From Phycisphaerales bacterium (lineage in GTDB: Bacteria > Planctomycetota > Phycisphaerae > Phycisphaerales > UBA1924), in NCBI GenBank assembly GCA_029260345.1, contig JAJDDK010000004.1, positions 248,001-312,000 on the forward strand: a DNA stretch of 64,000 bases. The letters run 5' to 3'. Shown here one piece after another: positions 53,497 to 60,880 of this stretch. Every line of letters starts with the position of its first letter. Positions within the stretch are counted from its first letter, which is position 1. The notes beneath the pieces were generated by a model. It saw only the letters and a program-made list of their open reading frames with translations. It ran no database searches and was not told the DNA's origin. A program made the translations under genes and the position numbers.

Positions 53497-54012
53497 TCAA
53501 TCCCCTCTCCCCATTTGCGCTTTAATCGCCGCCTCCAGCACATCCGCATCCCGCGCGCCAACCAACTTCTTCTTCCCATCCTTCAACTGAAGCTCAACGC
53601 CGCGGTCGCCGCTGATGGTGTACGCCCATCCGCCGCCGGGGCGCCAGCGAATTCCCCACCCCGCCCAGTCGCGCATCGGGTGAAACGTCACCGCCTCCGC
53701 GGACTCGATCGCTTCAATCGGAATCCGCTTCGTCCAAATCGGGATGTATCGAATGACCACCGCGTCCGTGCGCACTTCGATGATGAGCCGCAGCATCATC
53801 ATGAACAGCGGAGTCAACACGCCACATGCGATCCAGATGACCCAGATCACTGCGTTCGGCGCCGGCTTGTTCCCCCACGGCTGGCCCATCACGATCTGCT
53901 CGATGAACCCCCACCACCCGATCGCCGCGACGCCGATGATGATCGGCCACGCAAACCACGGTTTCTTCGTCTGCACGTCGCGATGCACGATGTTTGGGTT
54001 CAGCGTCTCCAT
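53497..54012 (-). CDS. Two-helix membrane protein with PH-like C-terminal domain
   Basis: The 171-residue protein has hydrophobic segments at about 18-40 (PWFAWPIIIGVAAIGWWGF) and 55-78 (VIWVIWIACGVLTPLFMM). About 90 C-terminal residues follow with a Trp/Arg/Gly-rich core (RDWAGWGIRWRPGGGWAYTISGDRGVELQLKDGKKKLVGARDADVL). This resembles small bacterial PH-like membrane proteins (DUF6141-type), but no catalytic residue is evident. It is divergent from the small charged gene at 54064. Confidence 0.72.
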   Translation of the reverse strand: METLNPNIVHRDVQTKKPWFAWPIIIGVAAIGWWGFIEQIVMGQPWGNKPAPNAVIWVIWIACGVLTPLFMMMLRLIIEVRTDAVVIRYIPIWTKRIPIEAIESAEAVTFHPMRDWAGWGIRWRPGGGWAYTISGDRGVELQLKDGKKKLVGARDADVLEAAIKAQMGRGD

Positions 54013-54063
54013 GCCCTATTGTTCGGCGGAACGCCCCGATTCTTGCACTTTCCGGATGCCTTC

Positions 54064-54282
54064 ATGCCCACGCCCGACCCTGATCACAAGCCGCTGGCCC
54101 GCTCGCTGGGTGAGTTCGTCGGCCATATCTGGCGCGGCGTGACCGGCGACGTCACTCGTGAAAGGCACGAAGTGAGCCGCACCGTCGAAGAAGAAGAACG
54201 CGAGACGGAGCGCGGCAAGGTCACACTGCGGCGCACAACAATCGAAGAAATCGAGTTTGAGAAGGACCGTTCAGAGCCCTGA
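54064..54282 (+). CDS. Small highly charged protein, 72 residues
   Basis: The ATG at 54064 begins a 72-residue frame: a 26-residue start (KPLARSLGEFVGHIWRG), then a strongly charged helix (HEVSRTVEEEERETERGKVTLRRTTIEEIEFEKD). The same frame is open upstream to 53515, but that part is antisense to the preceding gene. The sequence looks like a genuine small coding gene and not a shadow, but there is no close family I can name and no strong ribosome-binding site. Confidence 0.45.
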   Translation: MPTPDPDHKPLARSLGEFVGHIWRGVTGDVTRERHEVSRTVEEEERETERGKVTLRRTTIEEIEFEKDRSEP

Positions 54283-54341
54283 GCGCAAGCGAGGGGTTTC
54301 TGTTGTGCATTTGCAATGTGAGCGCGGCCATACGTTGGTGT

Positions 54342-54437
54342 AGGCATCGAGGCATCGAGGCATCGAGGCATCAAGGCATCAAGGCATCAAGGCACCAAGG
54401 CACCAAGGCACCAAGGCAACGAGGCATCGAGGCGCTG
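54342..54437 (+). repeat. 8-bp tandem repeat arranged in blocks of three
   Basis: The AGGCATCG unit is repeated 12 times in perfect register: three AGGCATCG, three AGGCATCA, three AGGCACCA, then AGGCAACG, AGGCATCG and AGGCGCTG. Variants change in blocks of three units (24 bp), which suggests expansion of 24-bp higher-order units. The flanking gap 54283-54741 has no other gene. Confidence 0.8.
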
Positions 54438-54492
54438 GAGCACGAGCGTCATGCAACTCCGCTGCACTTGATCACGCCAAAGCACCGGGTGG

Positions 54493-54567
54493 CATGCCCA
54501 CGTCTCCGTGGGCATGGTTCGTCGTCCGAATGCAACAACACCGGTGGGATCCCGGCGCGCCGGGATC
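54493..54567. repeat. Two perfect palindromes upstream of pyrE
   Basis: CATGCCCACG-TCTC-CGTGGGCATG (54493-54516) has perfect 10-bp arms. GATCCCGG-CGCG-CCGGGATC (54548-54567) is a perfect 20-bp palindrome. Similar GTGGGC/GCCACCC text occurs at 11409-11433. They lie 175-250 bp before pyrE. Confidence 0.7.
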
Positions 54568-54741
54568 TCGCCCGTCTTCGGCGGAAACGAACGCAAATAA
54601 CGCGGAGGTTGAGCAGAAAAATCCGTGATCGTGCGATCCAACTACTTGCGTGCGAAGCAACAAGTCTGCCGCTACTGATCCCCCTCCTGCCCCCCCTCCG
54701 TCTTCCTCCGCGTTCATCCCCTCCCCCGCTATCCTTTTCGC

Positions 54742-55305
54742 ATGACACGCGAAGAACTTGCCGCAAAGGTTGCTGAAGCCGCGATGCTGCGCGGCGAATT
54801 CACGTTGCGCTCCGGGCGCACCAGCAATTACTACCTCGACAAATACCTCTTCACGACGAAGCCCGACCTGCTCACGGCGCTGGCGCAGGAATTCGCTGAG
54901 CGCGTGCGCTCAATCGACGCCGCCCAGCAGCGCGGCACAGGCGGCGATGAAGGCGTGCAGCGCCTCGCCGGCGCCGAACTCGGCGGCATTCCTATCGTCA
55001 CCGCCGTCGGTATGGCGACGAACCTGCCATTTGTCTTCGTGCGCAACCAGAAAAAAGATTATGGCACGGCGAAACAACTCGAAGGCGAACTGCGCGCCGG
55101 CGACCGCGTGATCCTGGTCGAAGACGTCGCCACCACCGGCGGTCAGGCCGTCGAAGCGATCAACACATTGCGGCACGAAGGCGCGCTGGTGCTGGCGGTG
55201 ATCGCCGCGATCGACCGGCAGGAAGGCGCGCGGGAGAACGTGGAGCGCGCCGGGTGCCGGTTTGAGGCGGTGTTTACGAAACGGGACTTGGGTGTGGAGG
55301 AGTGA
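54742..55305 (+). CDS. pyrE: Orotate phosphoribosyltransferase
   Basis: PyrE joins orotate and PRPP to give OMP in pyrimidine synthesis. The 187-residue protein has LRSGRTSNYYLDKY, AELGGIPIVTAVGM, the mobile loop VFVRNQKKDYGTAKQLEG, and the PRPP motif VILVEDVATTGGQ (about 127-139). The length and order are typical. It is directly followed by the zinc-ribbon membrane gene at 55306 with no spacing, so co-transcription is likely. Confidence 0.94.
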   Translation: MTREELAAKVAEAAMLRGEFTLRSGRTSNYYLDKYLFTTKPDLLTALAQEFAERVRSIDAAQQRGTGGDEGVQRLAGAELGGIPIVTAVGMATNLPFVFVRNQKKDYGTAKQLEGELRAGDRVILVEDVATTGGQAVEAINTLRHEGALVLAVIAAIDRQEGARENVERAGCRFEAVFTKRDLGVEE

Positions 55306-55860
55306 ATGAGTTTAGCGGCGCTCACTCTCGTCTTGTGTCCTGTGTACGCCGCGTTCTTGCTGATTGTGTTTCGATTTGCTCGTGTCCCTGTTCAATTTGA
55401 AGCGATACTGCACGCGTTTGTCCTTCCTTTGGTGTTCATTGCAGTCATGGCGTTCGTTGGCGTCGTTTCAGTCCTGCTTTTCTCTCGTAATGCGAGCGAT
55501 GTCGTTCTTTTTGCCATCGGGCTCTTCATTACCGGGGCTTACTCCGCAGTATTGACCGAACGATTCATCAAGGACTGGCGCCAATCGTGGTTGCCGCTCG
55601 CATTGTCTTCGCTCATGATCTTCTTGGGTTTTCTTATTCCGTCAGAAGGCGCATCCGTTGGGTTTGTGATTGGCATTGCACCCGTTGTATGGCATTCAGT
55701 GACTGCGGGCGTGCTCACAGCATGGGCGCAGCGCGAGCGTGAATCACGTCGCGATAAAACCAAATGTAGACAATGTGATTACGATCTCTCCTGCCTTCCC
55801 GGCCCGCGCTGCCCCGAGTGTGGGACGGAGATCCCGCAGCCAACCCAGCCACGCGATTAA
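55306..55860 (+). CDS. Zinc-ribbon multipass membrane protein (type A-like)
   Basis: The 184-residue protein starts at the base after the pyrE stop. It has about five hydrophobic segments, with IAPVVWHSVTAGVLTAW resembling the WHxI segment of the type A proteins at 46490 and 47821. It ends with the ribbon CRQCDYDLSC...CPECGTEI (about 154-172). The function is unknown. It heads a series of three similar genes. Confidence 0.75.
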   Translation: MSLAALTLVLCPVYAAFLLIVFRFARVPVQFEAILHAFVLPLVFIAVMAFVGVVSVLLFSRNASDVVLFAIGLFITGAYSAVLTERFIKDWRQSWLPLALSSLMIFLGFLIPSEGASVGFVIGIAPVVWHSVTAGVLTAWAQRERESRRDKTKCRQCDYDLSCLPGPRCPECGTEIPQPTQPRD

Positions 55861-55869
55861 ACTCTCCCC

Positions 55870-56466
55870 ATGGTCCTCCTCGCCGCCCCGCTTGCGTCGA
55901 TTCTGATGATGACCGTTCTCGTCATCGCCCTCCGCCTCACCGGCGACGCGGGTTTTCTGCGCAGCTGGCGATTGTGGCTCTTCACGCTTGGCTTCATCGG
56001 CTGGGGGCCGGTGCTGTATATGGTGCTGCATCAGTGGCTGGGGTCGTCGGAAGTTGGACCGTTCGTCACGACGTATGTGTTTCTCCTGACGGTGTCGGCG
56101 CTCGTGACGCTCATGCTCACGATTGTGCTGGAGACGTTTAACGTCGCCGCGCTCGCGGCGGGCACCGCGTTTCTGCTGTGTGCGCTCGCCATGAATGTCG
56201 CCGCGCTATTCGCCAAGCACGAGATACCGGCGCACTTGTGTCCGACGACGGGCTTCTGGGCGGCGCTGGCATGGAATACAGGTCTGGCCGGCGTCATGAT
56301 TCCCGCCGCTTTGCGCGAACGAACCATCAATGTGCGATCGGCCAATCGACAGTGCCTCAACTGTGGGTACGACTTGAATACGGTGCTGCGCAGCCACCGT
56401 TGCCCGGAGTGCGGCGAGGCGTTCCGTGAGCCGCGCGAGGGTGATTTGCCGCTCGGAGAAGCGTGA
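55870..56466 (+). CDS. Zinc-ribbon multipass membrane protein
   Basis: The 198-residue protein has about five hydrophobic segments (residues 3-135, including GFIGWGPVLYMVLHQWL). The Cys-His-containing loop AKHEIPAHLCPTTG is followed by the ribbon CLNCGYDLNTVLRSHRCPECGEAF (about 161-180). The stop overlaps the next start. The function is unknown. Confidence 0.75.
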   Translation: MVLLAAPLASILMMTVLVIALRLTGDAGFLRSWRLWLFTLGFIGWGPVLYMVLHQWLGSSEVGPFVTTYVFLLTVSALVTLMLTIVLETFNVAALAAGTAFLLCALAMNVAALFAKHEIPAHLCPTTGFWAALAWNTGLAGVMIPAALRERTINVRSANRQCLNCGYDLNTVLRSHRCPECGEAFREPREGDLPLGEA

Positions 56467-57050
56467 TGTTTCTCATCGAGCAAATCATCAATGCGCTCGT
56501 CGCGGCGTTCCTGGTGGAGCTGCCCTCGATCATTGCGATGGCGCATCTTATCCCGGCGCTGAAACGTGCGGGGCGCCCGCGATCGGTGCTGATTGTGGTT
56601 GGCGTCGCCGCCGCACTGGCGCCGGTGTTTGGGATTGGTGTTGGGTTTGCCGCCGACGGCGCGGCGGAGGCGCTTGGCCGTTCGCTGTCACTCACGTGGT
56701 TGCTCGCGATCGGCATCATCGCCAGTTCGATCGCATTTACGATCGCGCTGCGCGTTGCAAGCGGCGCCCGTTCGCTGCTCTTTGCCGGACTTGCGGCGAC
56801 GCTGGTTGTGGCTGGCCTGATCGGGATTGTGTTTGCGCTCGGCGGACATTCCGTGACCATGATGATGTTGATGGTCATCTTTGGCCTTCCGTTCTGGCAG
56901 CTTACGCTTGGATCATGGGCGTATGGCTGGTCTCATGCGGAGCGACACCGACTGATTGAGATCAACCCGACGTGTCTGCATTGCGGCTATGACATGCGCG
57001 GCTTGTCGGCGCACGTGTGCCCAGAGTGCGGCAAAGGCCCGGGCGGCTAA
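56466..57050 (+). CDS. Zinc-ribbon multipass membrane protein
   Basis: The product has about 194 residues. The frame can begin at GTG 56463 or ATG 56466; the ATG overlaps the previous TGA by one base and is preferred. Several Ala/Gly/Ile-rich membrane segments are followed by the ribbon CLHCGYDMRGLSAHVCPECGKG (about 169-187). The stop codon lies immediately before a REP-like hairpin at 57053. The function is unknown. Confidence 0.75.
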   Translation: MFLIEQIINALVAAFLVELPSIIAMAHLIPALKRAGRPRSVLIVVGVAAALAPVFGIGVGFAADGAAEALGRSLSLTWLLAIGIIASSIAFTIALRVASGARSLLFAGLAATLVVAGLIGIVFALGGHSVTMMMLMVIFGLPFWQLTLGSWAYGWSHAERHRLIEINPTCLHCGYDMRGLSAHVCPECGKGPGG

Positions 57051-57344
57051 CCCTTCTCCTTGCGGGAGAAGGTGGCATCCCGACTTGTCGGGATGACGGA
57101 TGAGGGGAATCCAGTGCAAAGCCGTATTCTTCAATGGTGCCGTGGTCTTGGCTGTCCTCACTCAAGGCCACGCGTTCGATGTTGTTCGTCGCACAATCGT
57201 GGTCTTGTCCAAGATCGGACAAGACCACGGCACCTTTGAAATGTTCGCATTCCGCCCCTCACCCCGGCCCTCTCCCGGGGGGAGAGGGAGTCAGAACCCT
57301 TCTCCCACCGGGAGAAGGTGGCAACGCGCAGCGTTGACGGATGA
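57051..57344. repeat. Composite repeat block, inverted orientation
   Basis: Starting directly after the stop at 57050: CCTTCTCC...GGAGAAGG (about 57053-57072), ATCCCGAC/GTCGGGAT (57077-57094), the spacer found beside copies A and D in reverse complement, cloverleaf copy E (57136-57234), then CCCTCTCCC/GGGAGAGGG-like and CTTCTCCC/GGGAGAAGG hairpins to about 57320. The module order mirrors that at 15940-16153 and 42599-42840. Confidence 0.8.
57136..57234 (-). repeat. 99-bp cloverleaf-capable repeat, copy E (inverted)
   Basis: This has the exact 11-bp outer arms on the opposite strand. Read on the minus strand, arm 1 is CTTGTCC-GATCTT-GGACAAG, as in the other copies. The next segment is ACCACG instead of GCCACG, so the first half can also form a 13-bp perfect hairpin (CGTGGTCTTGTCC/GGACAAGACCACG). 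Arm 2 loses one pair. The change looks like conversion of the inner arm to the outer arm sequence. Confidence 0.85.
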
Positions 57345-57365
57345 TGGGGTTGTGCGCACTCCCAT

Positions 57366-57392
57366 AAAAAAACCGCCGGACCACTCCGGCGG
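57366..57392 (-). terminator. Intrinsic terminator of the 57432 lipoprotein gene
   Basis: On the minus strand CCGCCGGA-GTGG-TCCGGCGG (57392 to 57373) is a perfect 8-bp GC-rich hairpin followed by TTTTTTTAT. It lies 40 bp after the lipoprotein stop. It is the clearest Rho-independent terminator I see in the window. Confidence 0.85.
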
Positions 57393-57431
57393 CTCTCAAA
57401 CATTTCTTGAATCAACGTGCCGCGCGAGCGG

Positions 57432-57923
57432 TTACTTCGGCATGCCCGGAATCGACGGCGCCGCGGCTTTGACTTTCTCGATCGCATCGCTGATGGAGTT
57501 CTGAATGCTGTCGAGCGCCATTGAAAGATCTTTCTGAACGTCTTGCCAGGCGTCGCCGCTGGCGGTTTTCATTTCGTTGAGCTTTTCGCGCGCATTCGCG
57601 AGCTGCGACTCAATCTGCGTGCGCACTTCGGTGATGTCGGTCGGCACGTTGTCCCCGGCGCGGGAAATCCACGTCTTGAGATTCTCCATCGCGGTGGTCG
57701 CGTCGTTGAGCTGCGACGTCATCGCCTGAACCGCGGCGTCGCGCTGCGCGTTGGCCGTTGAACTCGTCGCGGCGTCCGCGGCTTGTTGCGAGGCGCTTTC
57801 GCCCTGCGCTGCGGTGTCGGCCGGGGCCGAATCCGCGCCGGACGGTTGTTCGTTTCGCTCGCCGCAACCGATGAGGAGTGCGGACGAGCCAATGGTCAAG
57901 ATGAGAGCGTTTCGAAGTGTCAT
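57432..57923 (-). CDS. Lipoprotein with helical Ala/Gln-rich domain
   Basis: The 163-residue protein starts at ATG 57923, seven bases after GGAGG. The lipoprotein signal is MTLRNALILTIGSSALLIGC, so Cys20 is lipidated. A 45-residue Ala/Ser/Gln-rich linker is followed by amphipathic helices (about 65-155) with many Asp, Asn and Gln. It is probably an elongated helical outer-membrane or periplasmic lipoprotein. The terminator at 57366 follows it. The function is unknown. Confidence 0.8.
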   Translation of the reverse strand: MTLRNALILTIGSSALLIGCGERNEQPSGADSAPADTAAQGESASQQAADAATSSTANAQRDAAVQAMTSQLNDATTAMENLKTWISRAGDNVPTDITEVRTQIESQLANAREKLNEMKTASGDAWQDVQKDLSMALDSIQNSISDAIEKVKAAAPSIPGMPK

Positions 57924-58063
57924 GGTGATGCCTCCAGGCTGTGGCGGATCCGAAAATGTGCATGGCCCGCCGTCATTACAAGTGTAGGCGATTTGCGACA
58001 AGACCAAAATGTGAGTTAAGTTTCTTTCATCGCTCAGGTGCTGGGGCGATGGAGGCGCCGTCT

Positions 58064-58459
58064 ATGCCGCTGGAAACCGCGTTTACCGAGAAGATTGAGT
58101 CACCGACCGAAGATGACATCGAACTTGCGATGCGACGGATGGCGGAGGAGCCGGAAGACTTTGTCATTCTGACGGCGACCGAGGGCGATGGCTTCATTCA
58201 GGCAGCAACTGACGGTGATGAAATCAATGTTCAGTATCGAAGTCCCGACGCCGAGAAATTGTTTGCGGTGACGGAGTTGCAGTCGCTTGATTCGGCGATC
58301 GCTCTCCTGCATTCCTACCTGCGCGGCGACGGCGATTATTTGAGCGTCGTCGAATGGCGCGAGGAGGAATGGTATAAACGCACTTCAAATTGGGCCGGAT
58401 GTTTCTCTGTCTTGCTGATCGGCGCCGCGACCATCATCGGCGTCTTGTGCGCAACATGA
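58064..58459 (+). CDS. Small protein with immunity-like domain and C-terminal membrane helix
   Basis: The product has 131 residues. The ATG at 58064 is preferred because GGAGG lies eight bases before it; the frame is open earlier. A compact alpha/beta domain (about 15-110) has FVILTATEGDGFIQAA, INVQYRSPDAEKLFAV and LDSAIALLHSYLRGDGDYLSVVEW. A hydrophobic C-terminus follows (CFSVLLIGAATIIGVLC). The soluble part resembles small bacterial immunity-type or hypothetical domains; I cannot name it. It ends next to the 3' end of the opposite-strand nuoF. Confidence 0.6.
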   Translation: MPLETAFTEKIESPTEDDIELAMRRMAEEPEDFVILTATEGDGFIQAATDGDEINVQYRSPDAEKLFAVTELQSLDSAIALLHSYLRGDGDYLSVVEWREEEWYKRTSNWAGCFSVLLIGAATIIGVLCAT

Positions 58460-58462
58460 CGC

Positions 58463-59857
58463 TCACGCATTTGCAGCCGCGCCGACCGTCATTGTCACCG
58501 GCACAAACGTCGGTCGCACGCGGGCTTCAAACTCATCGCGGAACTTGTTGAGGATTGTGCGCACGGCCCAGTTGTTGCCGTCCGCGAGTCCGCAGATGGT
58601 GGTGCCGGGCATGGCGCCCATGCTGGTTGCGATTTCGAGCGTGAGATCGAGGTCTTTGGTGCGCCCGTCGCCGGCTTCGATGCGCTCCAGCAATTGCAGC
58701 ATCCAGCCGGAGCCCTCGCGGCAGGGCGTGCACTGGCCGCAGGATTCGTGCTTGTAGAAGCGCGCGAGGTTGCGCGCCACAGCGACCATGTCCGTGTCTT
58801 CATCAAAGATCGTCGGGCACGCGGTGCCGAGGCCGAGCACGTTGTACGCGCGGCCGATGTCGAAATCCATCGGGGCATCAAAGTCATCGGGACCGATCAC
58901 GCCGGTGGAAGCGCCGCCGACAATGGCGGATTTGAAGCGTTTTCCGCCGCGCATGCCTTTGCAGTGATCTTCGACGAGCGTGCTCAGCGGGATGCCGAGG
59001 TCGCACTCATAGACGCCGGGTTTGTTCACATGCCCGGAGACGCCCATCAGTTTGGAGCCATAGCTCGGTGGCCCGCCGATGCTGGATTCGCAGCCTTGCG
59101 CTTTGAACCACTCCGCGCCGTTTTCGATGATGGACGGCAGGTGCGCGAGCGTTTCCACGTTGTTGATGATGGTCGGGCGACCGAACAATCCTTCGATCGC
59201 GGGGAACGGCGGTTTGTTGCGCGGCCAGCCGCGCTTGCCTTCGATGGATTCAAGCAGCGCGGTCTCTTCGCCGCAGATATACGCGCCCGCGCCTCGATGC
59301 AGGTAGCACTCGACTTTCCACGGCGCGCCGGTGGCGGTGTCGGAGCCATTCAGCAAGCCACTCCCGCCGAAGACGCCATTTTCGTATGCCTCTTTGATCG
59401 CATTCTCGACCATGCGCGCCTGGTGGTGGTATTCGCCGCGAATGTAGATGTACGCCTTGGACAGGCGGCAGGCGTAGCAGCAGATCGCGATGCCTTCGAG
59501 CATTAGGTGCGGGTCGAAGTCCATGAGCAGCCGGTCCTTGAAGGTGCCGGGCTCGGATTCGTCCGCGTTGATGGCGAGGTAGCGCGGGCCGGGGTTGTTG
59601 GGGTCGTCGACCTTGGGGAGGAAGGTCCACTTGAGGCCGGTCGGGAATCCGGCGCCGCCGCGCCCGCGAAGCTGGCACTCCTTGACGACGTTGGTGACGT
59701 CGTCGGGGGCCATCGTGAGGGCTTTGCGGAGGCCGTCGTAGCCGCCCGTCTTGATGTACTCGTCGTACTTGACGATGTGGCGGTTTTTTTCATCGCCGAA
59801 CGGGTACGTCGGGATGCGGCGGGTCAGAACGGGCTCGGTCAGCTTCGGCGTGAACAT
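58463..59857 (-). CDS. nuoF: NADH-quinone oxidoreductase subunit F
   Basis: NuoF carries the NADH and FMN sites and Fe-S centre N3 of complex I. The 464-residue protein has the FMN/NADH loop GRGGAGFPTGLKW, the NAD-binding GAGAYICGEETALLESIEG, and the N3 ligands CGQCTPC and TICGLAD. The start at 59857 gives Met-Phe-Thr-Pro-Lys-Leu. The frame runs open to 60295 only through repeat and REP sequence. It is on the minus strand, away from nuoD and nuoE; nuoG is not in the window. Confidence 0.95.
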   Translation of the reverse strand: MFTPKLTEPVLTRRIPTYPFGDEKNRHIVKYDEYIKTGGYDGLRKALTMAPDDVTNVVKECQLRGRGGAGFPTGLKWTFLPKVDDPNNPGPRYLAINADESEPGTFKDRLLMDFDPHLMLEGIAICCYACRLSKAYIYIRGEYHHQARMVENAIKEAYENGVFGGSGLLNGSDTATGAPWKVECYLHRGAGAYICGEETALLESIEGKRGWPRNKPPFPAIEGLFGRPTIINNVETLAHLPSIIENGAEWFKAQGCESSIGGPPSYGSKLMGVSGHVNKPGVYECDLGIPLSTLVEDHCKGMRGGKRFKSAIVGGASTGVIGPDDFDAPMDFDIGRAYNVLGLGTACPTIFDEDTDMVAVARNLARFYKHESCGQCTPCREGSGWMLQLLERIEAGDGRTKDLDLTLEIATSMGAMPGTTICGLADGNNWAVRTILNKFRDEFEARVRPTFVPVTMTVGAAANA

Positions 59858-60109
59858 GGTGGACGGATTGTAGAGGACGAGGCGACGAGGGTTTGCCGCT
59901 CCCACCTCTCCCTCTGGGAGAGGTCGGCGAAGCAAAGCGGAGCCGGGTGAGGGCCGAAGTATTCCCCTGCGTTTTGCGTCAGATTCCCGGCCTTCATCCG
60001 TCATCCCGACACGTCGGGATGCCACCTTCTCCGAGAGGGAGAAGGAGCCCCCTCCTCGGTCCTCCCCCGCGGGGCGGGGGAGGAGGGGATTGCTTCGTAC
60101 GATGCGTTC
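59858..60109. repeat. REP-like hairpins upstream of nuoF
   Basis: CCTCTCCC...GGGAGAGG (59908-59926), then ATCCCGAC-AC-GTCGGGAT (60003-60020) and CTTCTCC/GGAGAAG with a neighbouring CTCCCCCGC/GCGGGGGAG hairpin up to 60090. The ATCCCGAC and CTTCTCC pieces occur here without the cloverleaf. The stretch has no gene; the open frame entering nuoF is repeat-derived. Confidence 0.7.
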
Positions 60110-60880
60110 ATGCGCCGTCGCTGGATGCTGATCCTGATTGTTGGATTGATCGAAGCCGCGTTGATCTACTCGCTCGGATTCGTCTGGCTCTCGGCGTCTG
60201 GGGGCGAGCTTCGCGATGATCTCGTCGCACTGCTCTATGAGCCCGAAGCTCATCTCTTCGTCGGCATCTGGACCACATGCATCATCGGCGCCCAAGCGGC
60301 GTTGCTCCTTCCCGTGCGCCGCCCCTTCGCCATCAGTGAAGCTGGGACATCACTGAAAGCCAGCCTCATCGCCGCGGCTCTCGCCATCGCGCTGCTCACC
60401 TGCGCCGGGATCTGGGCGCTCATCGAACTCATGCAACTTTGGGAGGACTTCGTCGGCCTTCCTGGGGCGGCGTGGATCTTGCTCGGCATGATCGGCTTTG
60501 CGTGGCTGCTCACGACTCCCCTACTGTTCATCTTCTGCCGCAATGCGCCGCGCGATTCGCTGATCGCGCGAATCTCAACGCGCCTGTTTCTCGGCACAAT
60601 GATTGAGACGGCCGCGATCATTCCGCTGGATGTCATGGTGCGCAAGCGCACCGACTGCTACTGCGGCTCAGGCACGTTCCTCGCACTCACCGCGACCGGC
60701 ACAGTCGGGCTCTTTGCGATGGGGCCAGCGATTTTCGCACCGCTCATCGCGCGACGTCGCAAGCGCTGGTGGCAAAGCCGCTGTGAAAATTGCGGCTATG
60801 ACATGACGGGCAACGCACAAGCCGACCGCTGCCCTGAGTGCGGCGCCGGGTGGCGCGCCGCTCATTCCGCAGCAAAATAA
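60110..60880 (+). CDS. Zinc-ribbon multipass membrane protein, larger form
   Basis: The 256-residue protein has about seven hydrophobic segments, the first being WMLILIVGLIEAALIYSLGF. It has an unusual internal DCYCGSG loop and a basic ARRRKRW linker. The C-terminal ribbon is CENCGYDMTGNAQADRCPECGAGW (about 225-245). Its 3' end overlaps the convergent exchanger by 19 bp. The function is unknown; the family relation to other ribbon proteins here is by the ribbon only. Confidence 0.75.
   Translation: MRRRWMLILIVGLIEAALIYSLGFVWLSASGGELRDDLVALLYEPEAHLFVGIWTTCIIGAQAALLLPVRRPFAISEAGTSLKASLIAAALAIALLTCAGIWALIELMQLWEDFVGLPGAAWILLGMIGFAWLLTTPLLFIFCRNAPRDSLIARISTRLFLGTMIETAAIIPLDVMVRKRTDCYCGSGTFLALTATGTVGLFAMGPAIFAPLIARRRKRWWQSRCENCGYDMTGNAQADRCPECGAGWRAAHSAAK

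Noticed and set aside
54342-54437. CRISPR array
   Set aside because: The units are 8 bp and contiguous with no spacers, and no cas gene is present.
58463-60295. A 610-codon minus-strand frame including nuoF
   Set aside because: Only the part from 59857 downward is NuoF. The upstream part translates REP hairpins and lies outside the family start.
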